This document shows, piece after piece, positions 15,859 to 25,682 of a DNA stretch of 64,000 nucleotides. This DNA comes from Nitrososphaerota archaeon (GTDB taxonomy: Archaea > Thermoproteota > Nitrososphaeria > Conexivisphaerales > UBA164), in the NCBI GenBank assembly GCA_023381255.1, contig JAMCTX010000010.1:1-64000 (forward strand), read 5' to 3'. Every line of letters begins with the position of its first letter. Position 1 is the first letter of the stretch. The translations under genes were made by a program, and so were the position numbers. The notes below the pieces were generated by a model. The model ran no database searches, was not told where the DNA came from, and worked only from the letters and a program-made list of their open reading frames with translations.

Positions 15859-16854
15859 CTATAGTATTTCATATTTTAGCATGTGTTCCATTATCGGATC
15901 CGGAATCATATAACCTGATGGCGCACCTGCTACCAGCCCCTTTCTTATAAGAGAGTTCAGGCTTCTCTTTAAATGGGTGCCGGCAAGGCCAACATGCTGC
16001 TTTTGCGATATAAGCCTTAGCATTTCTATCTCCTTTTTTGAAAGTTCAACCAGCTGTTCAAGAACGTATTTTACTGACCTGTCATCTCTGTAGATTCCTT
16101 CGGGGTTGCACAGACCCTCAACCATCCTGATGCCAGAAAGCGCTAACCACACAGGTATGCCCTCAGTTATCCGGTAGTATTCATATATCATTTTTTTCGG
16201 GCAACTGGCACCGTAAAATTCAAGGCCTTCAAAAAGAAAGTTCACAGATGTTGGTTCGTCAAGAGGCTTAAGGCTAACCCATTCCAGCAGGCTATTAAAT
16301 GGAAGCTGCTTGCTGTTAAATGTTTCAAGCATGGCGCCCATTTCGGAACTGATCATCATTACCTGAAATGCGCCGTGTTTTACACCGTGATATAAAATGT
16401 TCATCATGTGATCGTAGAGCCTGCCAAGCCTCCTTGCGTGAGTTATTTCGTCAAGTACAAGGACTGGCCTGTCTACATGAAAAATGTATGAATTAAAATA
16501 GGTGTCAAGAAAACCTGAAGCGCTAAAGCTGCTGGTCAACATATTCTGCCTGACTTCGTTAAGAGCGTTTTCATCTGCTCCAGAAACCCCCTTTGCTCCA
16601 TGAATGCCGCTTATAAGCTGCTGGGTCAGATCCAATGAACTGTAAACATTTTCAAGATCTATCCACACGATTGCCTTATCAGTAATATGTTCTGCGGCAG
16701 CTCTTACAAGCAAAGATTTGCCCATACCTCTAATTGAACTAAGTGCAGCAGAACCGTTCCCAGTCAAAATGCTGATAACTTTTTTCACTTCGTCTTCCCT
16801 ATCATAAAGGTCCTCTGTTCCTGATGGTTTTCCGAAGTTAAACTTTACCCTCAA
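15859..16854 (-). CDS. Archaeal AAA-type ATPase (ATPase_2 family)
   Basis: A 331-aa STAND/AAA-like ATPase. It starts with the DLYDREDEVKKV box seen in pfam ATPase_2, then Walker A IRGMGKSLL, Walker B PVLVLDE, and a C-terminal winged-helix-like region after about residue 265 (KEIEMLRLISQKQHVGLAGT). Such proteins are very frequent in archaea and their roles are mostly unknown; several act as signalling or DNA-linked switches. It precedes the KH/Topo VI genes on the same strand with a 54-nt gap. Confidence 0.75.
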   Translation of the reverse strand: MRVKFNFGKPSGTEDLYDREDEVKKVISILTGNGSAALSSIRGMGKSLLVRAAAEHITDKAIVWIDLENVYSSLDLTQQLISGIHGAKGVSGADENALNEVRQNMLTSSFSASGFLDTYFNSYIFHVDRPVLVLDEITHARRLGRLYDHMMNILYHGVKHGAFQVMMISSEMGAMLETFNSKQLPFNSLLEWVSLKPLDEPTSVNFLFEGLEFYGASCPKKMIYEYYRITEGIPVWLALSGIRMVEGLCNPEGIYRDDRSVKYVLEQLVELSKKEIEMLRLISQKQHVGLAGTHLKRSLNSLIRKGLVAGAPSGYMIPDPIMEHMLKYEIL

Positions 16855-16914
16855 TGGAGTTTTATACTGCTGTTTTATTATAAAGTTACTCTTTCAACGT
16901 GTTTCCTTGCTATT

Positions 16915-18246
16915 TCAGATGGAGGATTTGCTTTCCTGAATTGCTCTTACGCCCTCGCCGGCAATAATTTCCGCGTCCTTCCTCTGCGTTGACTGTGCAA
17001 AAACCCTGAATACGGGCTCTGTGCCTGATGGTCTTATCAGCAGCCACCTGTGCTTGCCCATGCTAACCTTTATCCCATCAAGCCTGTTGATTCTGTACCC
17101 ACGAAATGCCGCGGACACCATTTCCATTACCTTTTGCTTTATTTCATCCTGACAACGCACCTCCCTCTTGATGAGGTAGAAAAATGGCACTTCCCTTGCC
17201 AGTCTGCTCAGCGGTTCATTAAGCGAAAGCAACATCAGTGTGGAATATATTGCATCACCGTACATCAATATCCTCGGCCAGATAAATTTGCCCGATTCCT
17301 CGGTGGCGAAAACAGCATCTCTGTGTTTTCTTATTGACGCGGCAATGGCTGGTGGGCCAACCCTAGTAACTATTAGCTTTCCGCCTGCTGACTTCACTGC
17401 TTCACTTACGCTATCTGATGTATTTATTGTAGTTATGACTTTGCTGGAGCTGCTTTTTACCATTCGTGATGCAAATATAGCTCCAGTAATATCGCCCCAT
17501 ACCAGCTTGCCATGTTCATCGATAAAGATGGCCCTGTCGCCGTCAGAGTCTGTTGCAACCCCAAATGTTGCTGATTCGTGTGGAACAAGTGAAATTGTTT
17601 CCTTTAAATGGGCCGGGATAGGGCTGGGCAACCTGTTTGGAAAATTGTACAGCGGCAATTTATTTATCACTTTATAGTTTAAACCTATGTCAGAAAATAC
17701 CTGCTGGGCAAGAGGCCCGATAGCGCCGTTGCCTGCATCAAAAACTATGTTTGAGTTGCTAATTTTAGGGGCATCTCTCTTGATGCTTTTAATATAAGCC
17801 GCCTGATAGTCGTAAAAAGTCTCATATTTTCCCATTTTGGTCCAGGGGACTTCACTAAGGTAGCCTTTTCTGTATGCTTTCTCAACCAGTTCGCTATCAG
17901 CTGGTCCCAGTTCTCCTGTGTCAGACAAAAAGAAGAGTATCCCTGTTATGGGCGGTGGAGTATGGCTGCCGGTTACTGAAATGGCAGAATCATATTTCAA
18001 CTCTTTCATTATCCTTATGGTGGCCGGGGTCGGCGAAATTCCAAGGTCAACAACATTTACTCCGGATGAAAGGAGGGCAGAGGTTACTGCCATGCAGACT
18101 GGCACGCTCTGTGCCCTATTGTCCCTCCCTATGGTCACGGTATCCACATGGTAAACCTTTACAAAAGCCTGAGTTATTTTATATGCAAAAGTCGGTGTGA
18201 GAGTGCTGTTTATGAACCCCCTAACGCCTGATGTTCCAAATATCAT
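16915..18246 (-). CDS. Phosphohexomutase (phosphoglucomutase/phosphomannomutase/GlmM family)
   Basis: A 443-aa alpha-D-phosphohexomutase with the four standard domains. The N-terminal FGTSGVRG loop is present, the phosphoserine loop is TGSHTPP with Ser94 (TASHNP is usual), the metal loop is DSDGDR, and the phosphate-binding loop of domain 4 is RPSGTEPVFR. It interconverts hexose-1- and hexose-6-phosphates, feeding sugar nucleotides for glycan synthesis, in keeping with the divergent glycosyltransferase next door. Substrate (Glc, Man or GlcN) is not decided by these motifs. Confidence 0.88.
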   Translation of the reverse strand: MIFGTSGVRGFINSTLTPTFAYKITQAFVKVYHVDTVTIGRDNRAQSVPVCMAVTSALLSSGVNVVDLGISPTPATIRIMKELKYDSAISVTGSHTPPPITGILFFLSDTGELGPADSELVEKAYRKGYLSEVPWTKMGKYETFYDYQAAYIKSIKRDAPKISNSNIVFDAGNGAIGPLAQQVFSDIGLNYKVINKLPLYNFPNRLPSPIPAHLKETISLVPHESATFGVATDSDGDRAIFIDEHGKLVWGDITGAIFASRMVKSSSSKVITTINTSDSVSEAVKSAGGKLIVTRVGPPAIAASIRKHRDAVFATEESGKFIWPRILMYGDAIYSTLMLLSLNEPLSRLAREVPFFYLIKREVRCQDEIKQKVMEMVSAAFRGYRINRLDGIKVSMGKHRWLLIRPSGTEPVFRVFAQSTQRKDAEIIAGEGVRAIQESKSSI

Positions 18247-18330
18247 TATGTCAAATATTGAAACATTGCCTTTAAAATAGATTTCCGTTGTTCAACGCAA
18301 TATTGCTTATAAATACAGCGAAGAGGTACA

Positions 18331-18337
18331 TTTAAAT
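18331..18337 (+). promoter_or_regulatory. TATA-like element of the glycosyltransferase gene
   Basis: TTTAAAT is centred 29 nt before the TTG at 18363, supporting that start and a leaderless mRNA. A second box, CTTATAAATA, lies about 20 nt further upstream. Confidence 0.4.
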
Positions 18338-18362
18338 TCTGCCAAAAAATCTAGGCTTAAGA

Positions 18363-19463
18363 TTGGACCCAGAACTTGTCAGCGTCATCATACCCGTATA
18401 CAGAGAATCCCGGACGGTTCTGGCAAGTTTAGCAATGCTAACAAATGATGATCACCCGCAGATTGAAATAATTATTGTGGTTGACGAGCCTTCGCAGGGA
18501 TTTTTAAAGGAGCTTGACAATTTTAGAACCGTAAAAGTGGTCTTAAACAATGAGCGAAAAGGTAAAGTCAGCGCGCTCAATCAGGCAGTGCAGAGCTCAT
18601 CGGGCAGCTACCTGCTGTTTGCCGATTCAGATGTACTACTGCCCAGTAACATAGTATACAATTCAATTATAGAAATTGGTAATTATGATATACTTGATTA
18701 TTCAAAGGTTGGCATAACTGCCAGCAGAATATCAAGGCTGACTTCTATCGATTACCTTCAGGCAAACATGATATCGGAAGTATTTTCTAAAATTTCCCAA
18801 AAAACGTTTGCCATAGACGGTGCCGCTTTTATGATAAAAAGGAGCGCGCTCAAAAGGTTGGGAGGGTTCAGGCCGATGGTGTCTGAAGATTTTGACCTTG
18901 CTACAAGGTCGCACAAGATGGGGCTCAAGTATAAAATGTCAGTAAAATTAAAGGTGAGTGTTGGACAGCCGGACAATTTTAATGAATGGTTCATACAGAG
19001 GATCAGGTGGGCATATGGGTTGGGGGAGTGGATCAAGCAGAATTTAAGATATTTATTTAGGATGATTGTTTACAGCCCTATTATAGCTATATCTGCTGTG
19101 CTTATAATGCTTCCAACAATAACAATGGGTATAATGCTTTATGCGATTTCTTCAAAAATTGTTTCCAGCTATTTTATTACCTATATATATTATACTATTC
19201 CATCGTCTTCTGTCCCCATCCGGGAGTACATCCTTACCGCTTACTATGCAGAAGCAGGCAAAGCCCTTATGGCATCATTTTTCGCATTTATTCTGTTGAT
19301 TCCCCTCTATTATTATCTTGCTGCTAGATATGGAGAAAAATTCAGCCCGGCAACTTTTGCAATTTACTACTTTATATATCAACCAATCCTGCTTATGGTG
19401 TTCTTAATAGGAATATCGCTGTCATTTATAAATATAAAACCAGATTTTGACTGGGTAACATGA
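18363..19463 (+). CDS. Membrane-bound family-2 glycosyltransferase
   Basis: A 366-aa GT2 enzyme. The GT-A fold is visible in VSVIIPVYRES, a VVDEPS strand end, the DxD-type metal site FADSDVLL, and the acceptor-side EDFDLATR and QRIRWAYG (a Q/RxxRW-like motif of processive or polyprenyl-linked GT2 enzymes). Three to four membrane helices fill the C-terminal third. It probably transfers a sugar from a nucleotide donor to a lipid or polysaccharide at the membrane. The start is TTG at 18363. The divergent phosphohexomutase could supply its donor. Confidence 0.85.
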   Translation: MDPELVSVIIPVYRESRTVLASLAMLTNDDHPQIEIIIVVDEPSQGFLKELDNFRTVKVVLNNERKGKVSALNQAVQSSSGSYLLFADSDVLLPSNIVYNSIIEIGNYDILDYSKVGITASRISRLTSIDYLQANMISEVFSKISQKTFAIDGAAFMIKRSALKRLGGFRPMVSEDFDLATRSHKMGLKYKMSVKLKVSVGQPDNFNEWFIQRIRWAYGLGEWIKQNLRYLFRMIVYSPIIAISAVLIMLPTITMGIMLYAISSKIVSSYFITYIYYTIPSSSVPIREYILTAYYAEAGKALMASFFAFILLIPLYYYLAARYGEKFSPATFAIYYFIYQPILLMVFLIGISLSFINIKPDFDWVT

Positions 19464-19666
19464 CATCCTCTGGCGGTTTTAACTTCTGGCGTCACTGCAC
19501 CGTTTGTGGATAAAAACTGTTTCCTGATTTAACAACCCAGTTGTTCTACAAAGTCGCAGATTCAGATTGCATCTGCCCTGCCATAAACAACTACTTTTGG
19601 CTTATATATTGAAGAAGCACGCGCCTCTCACGCCTAATAATTGCTGTTTTCCCGTGCACTTTAAAT

Positions 19667-21022
19667 TTAAATTATTTCAAGCTCTGCCGAAAGGGCGTCT
19701 ATCTTTTCCAGGTATGCCTTCGCTAGCAAATCTGTGTTTACAGCCCTGTAAACATTATCTGATTCCTTTTCTATCGATCCTGAATTCAGCAGGTCCTCGT
19801 ATGCTTTTACAACGTCCTCATGCGATACGTTATAAAGCTGCATGACCTTTATTGATTCATTTGAATTAAGGTCTGCCCCAATAACTGATACAGCAGCGGA
19901 ATAGGAATTGACGGATTTTAATAATTTTGAATTAGAAAACTTTGATATGAAGTCCGGCATAGTTGCGTCGTATATTGACTTGGCCAATTCTGGCACTATG
20001 CACATATTTTCAGCATCGCTGCCAGATATTTGCACCCTTGAGAGCATGACAAGATAGCTGGCAGTGAGCTCATACAGAGTGCCGTAGATTTTTTCCGACA
20101 TTGTTTTTCCCCCAAGTATTGAATCAGCAAAGAGGCTCAGCTCAACAGGCAGCTGCGAATTTATTAATTCATAACACTTTTTTGAGTTGACCAGTGGGCA
20201 CGGCGTGTGAGCTATCCTAGGCGTTCCTTCTCTGAGTACAGGAATACATACAGGATAATTCTGGTATACACTTCCCTTCATTGCAGCCCAGATTGATAGA
20301 AAAGAAGTTGCTGGGTCATGCCTGTCAAGCCACAGGCCCACGGTGGACTGTTTTTGGAGGAAGGTTTCCTGTGCAAGTTTCTGGGAAAGCTCAATTCCGG
20401 GCTGAGTGCAGGAATATATATATAGTGTGTGGTTGTTCCCCGGCATAATTTCAGATAAAAATACTAACCCAAGGTCTTCAAGTACGTTAATGAACCTTTC
20501 CCTTATATATGTGGTCTTTTTTCCAGGCTCAATCCTGTCCACAACGATTCTTCCTGAAGCATAAATCTTTAAAAGCGTGCTTTCAACGAGTTTCGCATCA
20601 ACTGCATTGAAAAGCCCACTGATAGCAGACCTGAGTGCTCCGGGCTCTATATTTTGCAGTTTGAGGTAATCTGCATAAGTTTTTTCAAATATTGGAGTTT
20701 CAGGTGCAGCGCCTATTGACCTCCTAAGCAGCGTTTCCGCGCTCCTGACATCAACTGATGTAACGCTGCCATAAAATTTGGCTGTATTAATGCCATATCT
20801 TACAATAAAGAGCTTGCTGTTGCACTGAATAGTGTCAGCAGAATCATCGAATTCTCCAGCAATATCAATGATAAAGTTAAACGTGTTGCCACTTTTATCC
20901 GTGCCTTGCAGATCAACATTCCTCTGGCATGCTTCAACCCCTGATTTGACATCCATTCCATAGTGTCTTAACAAATCTGATAAATAGGCTGTTAGCTCCC
21001 CCCTCAATCCCTGCTCAGTCAA
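19667..21022 (-). CDS. Unknown 451-aa protein downstream of the molybdenum hydroxylase
   Basis: I do not recognise this protein. It is soluble, with no membrane helix or signal peptide. The N-terminal 120 residues look alpha/beta (a DLQGTDKSGNTFNFIIDIAG stretch resembles a restriction-endonuclease-like or PD-D/ExK-type strand, only a guess). The middle and C-terminus are helical, with a possible winged-helix segment near residues 400-440 (VSHEDVVKAYEDLLNSGSIE). Four spaced Cys and a CPLVNSKKCYEL motif occur in the middle. It follows the molybdenum hydroxylase gene by 30 nt on the same strand and is probably co-transcribed. Confidence 0.65.
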   Translation of the reverse strand: MTEQGLRGELTAYLSDLLRHYGMDVKSGVEACQRNVDLQGTDKSGNTFNFIIDIAGEFDDSADTIQCNSKLFIVRYGINTAKFYGSVTSVDVRSAETLLRRSIGAAPETPIFEKTYADYLKLQNIEPGALRSAISGLFNAVDAKLVESTLLKIYASGRIVVDRIEPGKKTTYIRERFINVLEDLGLVFLSEIMPGNNHTLYIYSCTQPGIELSQKLAQETFLQKQSTVGLWLDRHDPATSFLSIWAAMKGSVYQNYPVCIPVLREGTPRIAHTPCPLVNSKKCYELINSQLPVELSLFADSILGGKTMSEKIYGTLYELTASYLVMLSRVQISGSDAENMCIVPELAKSIYDATMPDFISKFSNSKLLKSVNSYSAAVSVIGADLNSNESIKVMQLYNVSHEDVVKAYEDLLNSGSIEKESDNVYRAVNTDLLAKAYLEKIDALSAELEII

Positions 21023-21052
21023 CGCAAAATAAACACTAACCGTAATTTAAAA

Positions 21053-23314
21053 CTACTTCTGTATTTCTGAATATATGTTTGAAAGAACTTCCTCCGGTTT
21101 CAGTGGCAATTTTCTTATCCTGATGCCTGTTGCCTTCTTTATGGAATTTGCTATTGCGGTAGCCACAGGAACAAGACCAATTTCTCCCACACCTTTTGCC
21201 CCGAATGGTCCCAGAGGTTCTTCATAATCCACAAATTCAACCTCCATTTTTGGCACATCGGTTACGGTTGGAACAATGTATGTTGTGTAATTCAGGTTCT
21301 GGGGTATTCCGTTCCTGTAGACCAGTTCCTCCGTTAATGCATAACCAAGCCCCTGCACCATTGCCCCTTCTACCTGGGTTTGGGCTATAACAGGGTTGAT
21401 CAGCCTGCCTGCATCAACAAACGCGATGGCACGATCCACGCTAATCTTTCCCAGAAGCTGGTCAACAGTTGTTTCTACCATTAAAAGCGCGAAGCTGTTG
21501 AAGAAACGTGGGGCCTCCCTCATTCCCTTAACAGGCCTGTCAACCTTGGGGGCATAATATGTTTTCTCAAATCTGGCTGTGCCTTTCCTTTTCCTTGCAA
21601 GCGCTGCAGCCTCAAACAGTGAAATTGATTCACCTTCAAACGAAAATTCCCCTTGGCTGTAGCTTACCGATTCTGGAGCCGCACCAAATTTATCCGCTGC
21701 AACAAGCTTAAGATAAGCAAGTGCTTCCTCGCAGGCCAGTTCAATGGCTTTCCCCGACGTTACCGTGCTTCTGGATGCGTTTGAAGAACCAGAATCTGGT
21801 GAATATAACGTGTCTGCATTGACAAATTTTACATAAGACGGGTCTATTTGCAGCTTTTCAGCTGCTATCTGGGCGTGACCGGTGTTGATGCCCTGCCCAT
21901 AATCTGTGTTGGAGAAATAAACTACAACCTTCCCTTCGTCAAATATTTCTACAGCTGCTGAAGACGGGTCCTCCGCGTCCCCCCCGTATGCTACGCCTTT
22001 CATGCCGAGGGATGTTCCGACCCCCTTTTTGATGTACCAAGGCAAGTCCGATTCATCTGCATGCAAGCGCCTTTCCATAGCTGCCTCAATGGCCTTCCTT
22101 ACCCCAGCCATGCGCCTTGCTGTATTGCCCAGAGGGGCTGTTTCCCCGTCATTTAACAGATTGTCAAGTCTGAACCTCAGTGGGTCAATCCCAAGCTCAG
22201 AAGCAAGTTCTTCCATGTTGGACTCAATGGCAAAGTTCCCCTGCGGAGCGCCAAATCCCCTAAAAGCTGAGGAAAGACCGTTGTTGGTGTACATCAGGTA
22301 ACCTTCTAGCTTTACTGCCATAAACCTGTAGGGACCATTGACAGTTTCGACTATTGTGTCAAGAACGTTAGGGCCCCATATTTTATAAGCACCTGTATCA
22401 GCATAAATCCGGGCTTCGTTAAATGTAAGGTGCCCGCTTTTGTCAGCTCCAGTCTTCAGGGTAATTTTGCTGGCATGCCTGTGGGGGCCTGCAATTCCAG
22501 ATTCCTCCCTGCTGTAAAATATTCCAACGGGTCTCTTTGTATAATATGCTAACAAAGCCAGGTGTGCAGGAAATGCGGATTCCTCTTTCCCGCCAAAACT
22601 TCCCCCAGTCGGATAGCTTATTACCCTCACCCTGTTTTCATTTATATTGAGCGCTCTGGCCACTACTTTCCTGTCGCCGTAAGGGTTCTGGCCACCGTAC
22701 ATGATGGTAAGGATGCCCTCATTATCATAATATGCCAGCCCCTCCTCAGGTTCCAAATACATGTGCTTTTGAAACCCTGTTTCATAGGTGTTCTCAACAA
22801 TTGCAGCCGAACTTCTTTCAGCCTCCTCAATGCTGCCCCTCGAAAATATCGCGCTCTCGGCAACGTTCCCTTTTTCATGAACAGCTGATTTTTCTTTTAC
22901 GCTTTCTTCTATGCTTCCAACAACAGGCAATTCGCTGTAAGCGAACCGGGTGCTCCTTACAGCTTCTGCGGCAGCTTCAGGCGTCTCGGCTGCAAATATT
23001 GCTACTGGCTCGCCGTAGTACCTGACCCTCTTACTTGCCAGTATTGGAGCATCATCGTAAGGGCCATACACGTTTGCCCCCAGTATGTCCTTGACTGTCA
23101 ACCCTGCCGTCAAACCCGGTAGCTTCAGGGAATCAGTAAGATCAACATTGATTATTTCGGCATGCGGCACGGGGCTCCTAAAAACCGAACCGTAGAGCAT
23201 CCCGCGTATGCTTATGTCTCCGAAGTACTTTAGAATGCCAGAAACCTTTTCGGTTGAATCCAGCCTTGGAATCGACCTGCCTACAGATATTTCCTTTACC
23301 CTAGCTACCTGCAT
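21053..23314 (-). CDS. Molybdenum hydroxylase large subunit (xanthine dehydrogenase/aldehyde oxidase family)
   Basis: A 753-aa molybdopterin-binding subunit. Family signatures include an N-terminal a/b hammerhead domain, SYPTGGSFGGKEE, the FRGFGAPQG molybdopterin loop, GYGQGIN-like DYGQGINTGH, and the catalytic base Glu711 in GAKGVGEIG. Known relatives hydroxylate purines, aldehydes, nicotinate or CO with a Mo-cofactor and require 2Fe-2S and FAD subunits. No such partner is encoded in this window. Adjacent genes are an NCS1 nucleobase-type transporter and an unknown 451-aa protein, so purine or another N-heterocycle is a reasonable substrate guess. A TATA element sits 27 nt before the ATG. 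Confidence 0.88.
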   Translation of the reverse strand: MQVARVKEISVGRSIPRLDSTEKVSGILKYFGDISIRGMLYGSVFRSPVPHAEIINVDLTDSLKLPGLTAGLTVKDILGANVYGPYDDAPILASKRVRYYGEPVAIFAAETPEAAAEAVRSTRFAYSELPVVGSIEESVKEKSAVHEKGNVAESAIFSRGSIEEAERSSAAIVENTYETGFQKHMYLEPEEGLAYYDNEGILTIMYGGQNPYGDRKVVARALNINENRVRVISYPTGGSFGGKEESAFPAHLALLAYYTKRPVGIFYSREESGIAGPHRHASKITLKTGADKSGHLTFNEARIYADTGAYKIWGPNVLDTIVETVNGPYRFMAVKLEGYLMYTNNGLSSAFRGFGAPQGNFAIESNMEELASELGIDPLRFRLDNLLNDGETAPLGNTARRMAGVRKAIEAAMERRLHADESDLPWYIKKGVGTSLGMKGVAYGGDAEDPSSAAVEIFDEGKVVVYFSNTDYGQGINTGHAQIAAEKLQIDPSYVKFVNADTLYSPDSGSSNASRSTVTSGKAIELACEEALAYLKLVAADKFGAAPESVSYSQGEFSFEGESISLFEAAALARKRKGTARFEKTYYAPKVDRPVKGMREAPRFFNSFALLMVETTVDQLLGKISVDRAIAFVDAGRLINPVIAQTQVEGAMVQGLGYALTEELVYRNGIPQNLNYTTYIVPTVTDVPKMEVEFVDYEEPLGPFGAKGVGEIGLVPVATAIANSIKKATGIRIRKLPLKPEEVLSNIYSEIQK

Positions 23315-23334
23315 GATGTATTGTTAGCCTGCAT

Positions 23335-23350
23335 CATTTATAAGTTTAAG
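23335..23350 (-). promoter_or_regulatory. TATA box of the molybdenum hydroxylase gene
   Basis: The minus-strand sequence CTTAAACTTATAAATG is centred about 27 nt before the ATG at 23314, giving a leaderless transcript that probably also covers the 451-aa gene. Confidence 0.55.
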
Positions 23351-23474
23351 CGAACAAATTTCACGTTTTTTCATTGCAGAAATGCCATGATTAATGACTC
23401 TTGTGCGCAGCTCCTCCACCAATGCATAGGAGCTTCTGGGGTTGAAATCTGTTTAAAAAAATAAAAGTTAAATT

Positions 23475-25148
23475 TTACTGCTTTTCCGATTTAGCTGAAA
23501 AGATGTCCTTGGTGTCGTCGGCAATATAGCCTTTGGTCAGACCGCCCTTTAGTTCCGGTTGATACTTCGGTATTATCCAGTACTTCATTAATGGCAAATA
23601 CAGTATTCCAGTTATCAAAATTGCTGAGATCCATGCATTCTGGAACACCCAGAGCTGCCCTGGATAAAGCTGTGTTATGGAAACCGGCAGATAAGTGTTA
23701 GGCGGAAACACCAGTATCATAGCTATGGCAAATGAAATTATTGCTGCTGGATTAATGCCCTTCCAGTACCTGAACCTGCCGTGTGACATGTAGTTGTCAG
23801 AAAGCTCAAACTTGAATCTCCTCACCACGGCATAATCAAATATTATTACTCCCTCTACGCCGCCAAGCAGTGCTCCATAAGTGAGCAACCAGTTCTCAAC
23901 GTAACTGAAGGCACTGAAGTAATAAGTCCATGACTGCATCAGCGCAGCTACTACCACGACTATTATCACACCTCTGAACCAGCTGAGCTTTTTCGGGTAT
24001 AAATTGGAGAAATCATAGCCGGGTCCAACTGTGTCAGCATATATGTTCACTATAACCACGCCCAGCAGAAGCAAAAATAGAGCTGTATAGGCCAGCCATG
24101 GCTCAGAAACAGAAAGTGTTGTAAGCACTATTGGATCCCATATAGGGAACTTGAAAACTGCATATGATGCACCTGTGGTTACCAGAGCAAATGCCCCTAT
24201 TGCTGTCATGAGGAATGGCATTGGCAACTGCCCAAACGTCTGAGCAAACTGGTTCTTTGCAAACCTGCTGTAATCTGGCATGCTTAGCGCCATGGTTGCC
24301 CAAAATGCAACGTTTGCATTTATAAGGCCAATCAGTGCGTACCAGAAAGCTGAGCCGCTAACAGTGGTAGGAATTGACAGTATGGATGTCCACTGCCAGC
24401 TCGCCTTGCCCATTATGCTAAAGAACAGTATTAGGAACCCTGCAAACGCTATAAAAGGCACTGACCAGCTTATTATCTTCAGAATTCTCTGCCCGCTGCT
24501 TGGTGGTGATACGTAAAGTATTAACAACCTTGCCAGTATGGTCACTATAAACACAGACCAGAAAAGCAATGGGTTTATTGTCGCAATGAGGAAAGGAAGG
24601 TCCGCAGGAGCTTGCACTGCCAGAGCATAAAGTGTTGCTACCTGATGGGTTGCAATTATATACATTGCACCTATTGCTTCGGTAATTATCCAAGTATCTA
24701 TTCCCCACCATCCGGCCCCTATTATCCCTCTAAGTAAGGAAGGGACCCAGTTTCCATATATGCCCCATCTGCTTCTGGTAAGTGGAGTTTCAGGAATCCC
24801 ATACCTTGCACCGCCGTGGCTTATAATCAGTATGGGTATAAGCACTATAAGGTTGCCGATAAGTACTGCCATAAGCCCCCAGAACCAGTTAAGGCCGAAC
24901 GAATAACCTATTGATACAAGGGCCCAAGATTCAACCTCGATTGACATCCCGAACCATATTGCAAAATAGGTTAATGTGCCCCAGTTCCTGTATTTCACAG
25001 GGGTAGGATGAAAGTCTTCGTTCCACAGGTACTGCTCTTCAGGAAATTTCTTTTCAAGTTCAACATATCCCTTTTCAGCATAAAACTTCGTCACTTTGCG
25101 TCTGTCGACTTCGCTTTGGTCTTTATTTTCTTCAGACATGCGGTACAT
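23475..25148 (-). CDS. NCS1-family nucleobase/hydantoin/allantoin-type transporter
   Basis: A 557-aa, 12-helix cation symporter of the NCS1 family. Helix 1 carries WFGMSIEVESWALVSIGYSFG, and TRSRWGIYGNWVPSLLRGIIG is the well-conserved loop and helix 3 of the family. Relatives import uracil, cytosine, allantoin, hydantoins or purines. It lies 160 nt upstream of the molybdenum hydroxylase in the same direction, which supports uptake of an N-heterocycle for oxidation (inference). The start is placed at ATG 25148; ATG 25139 is also possible. Confidence 0.88.
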   Translation of the reverse strand: MYRMSEENKDQSEVDRRKVTKFYAEKGYVELEKKFPEEQYLWNEDFHPTPVKYRNWGTLTYFAIWFGMSIEVESWALVSIGYSFGLNWFWGLMAVLIGNLIVLIPILIISHGGARYGIPETPLTRSRWGIYGNWVPSLLRGIIGAGWWGIDTWIITEAIGAMYIIATHQVATLYALAVQAPADLPFLIATINPLLFWSVFIVTILARLLILYVSPPSSGQRILKIISWSVPFIAFAGFLILFFSIMGKASWQWTSILSIPTTVSGSAFWYALIGLINANVAFWATMALSMPDYSRFAKNQFAQTFGQLPMPFLMTAIGAFALVTTGASYAVFKFPIWDPIVLTTLSVSEPWLAYTALFLLLLGVVIVNIYADTVGPGYDFSNLYPKKLSWFRGVIIVVVVAALMQSWTYYFSAFSYVENWLLTYGALLGGVEGVIIFDYAVVRRFKFELSDNYMSHGRFRYWKGINPAAIISFAIAMILVFPPNTYLPVSITQLYPGQLWVFQNAWISAILITGILYLPLMKYWIIPKYQPELKGGLTKGYIADDTKDIFSAKSEKQ

Positions 25149-25319
25149 GATAACGCAAATTTCCTGTTAATAAACTTTCCAAACATTGCCATAACACTAT
25201 TTACATTGACCTTTAGAATAACGCATGTTACTCTAAAAACAGATACGGATTTTTGTCAAATCAATTAGCTGAAAACTAAAACACAAAAAGGCTATACGCA
25301 TGTATTTTGTACTTATAGC

Positions 25320-25661
25320 ATGAGCGTAATAGACGTTCAGACGCTAAACCAAAAAGCTGTATCAAAAAACAGGCTAAAATATATGATAACTGTAACCGAT
25401 AGCAGTATTACATTAACCAGAGTGGGCAGGCCCTACTGGATCATTGCGGCGGCTGCAGTGAGTTTTGTTTTAAGTCTGTTTATATTGGGTATAATTTTCC
25501 TGATACTTACTGCTTTTTTCATAATTTATTACTTCATGCAAAAGCAAATATATGAATTTAACAGGCTAACCACAGAAGTCAGGGAAGTTGGCAACAAGCT
25601 GACATTCACCGTCCAACCTAACAGGGTTTACACTTTTACTGAACTGAATACTGGCATTTAG
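25320..25661 (+). CDS. Small membrane protein, unknown function (113 aa)
   Basis: The N-terminal 40 residues are polar and beta-prone, then a hydrophobic hairpin occupies about residues 43-78 (WIIAAAAVSFVLSLFILGII and a second helix), followed by a cytoplasmic beta-rich tail of about 30 residues (LTFTVQPNRVYTF). This is the layout of short archaeal bPH-like or TM-hairpin proteins. No family was recognised. It ends 21 nt before the 3' end of the oppositely transcribed tRNA-Lys. Confidence 0.6.
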   Translation: MSVIDVQTLNQKAVSKNRLKYMITVTDSSITLTRVGRPYWIIAAAAVSFVLSLFILGIIFLILTAFFIIYYFMQKQIYEFNRLTTEVREVGNKLTFTVQPNRVYTFTELNTGI

Positions 25662-25682
25662 CACTTTTTATAATAGCTAAAG

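Noticed and set aside
19464-19666. Possible small gene or RNA between the glycosyltransferase and the 451-aa gene
   Set aside because: A 92-codon plus-strand frame from 19567 runs into the 3' end of the minus-strand gene and has no recognisable features; no RNA fold or promoter stood out.
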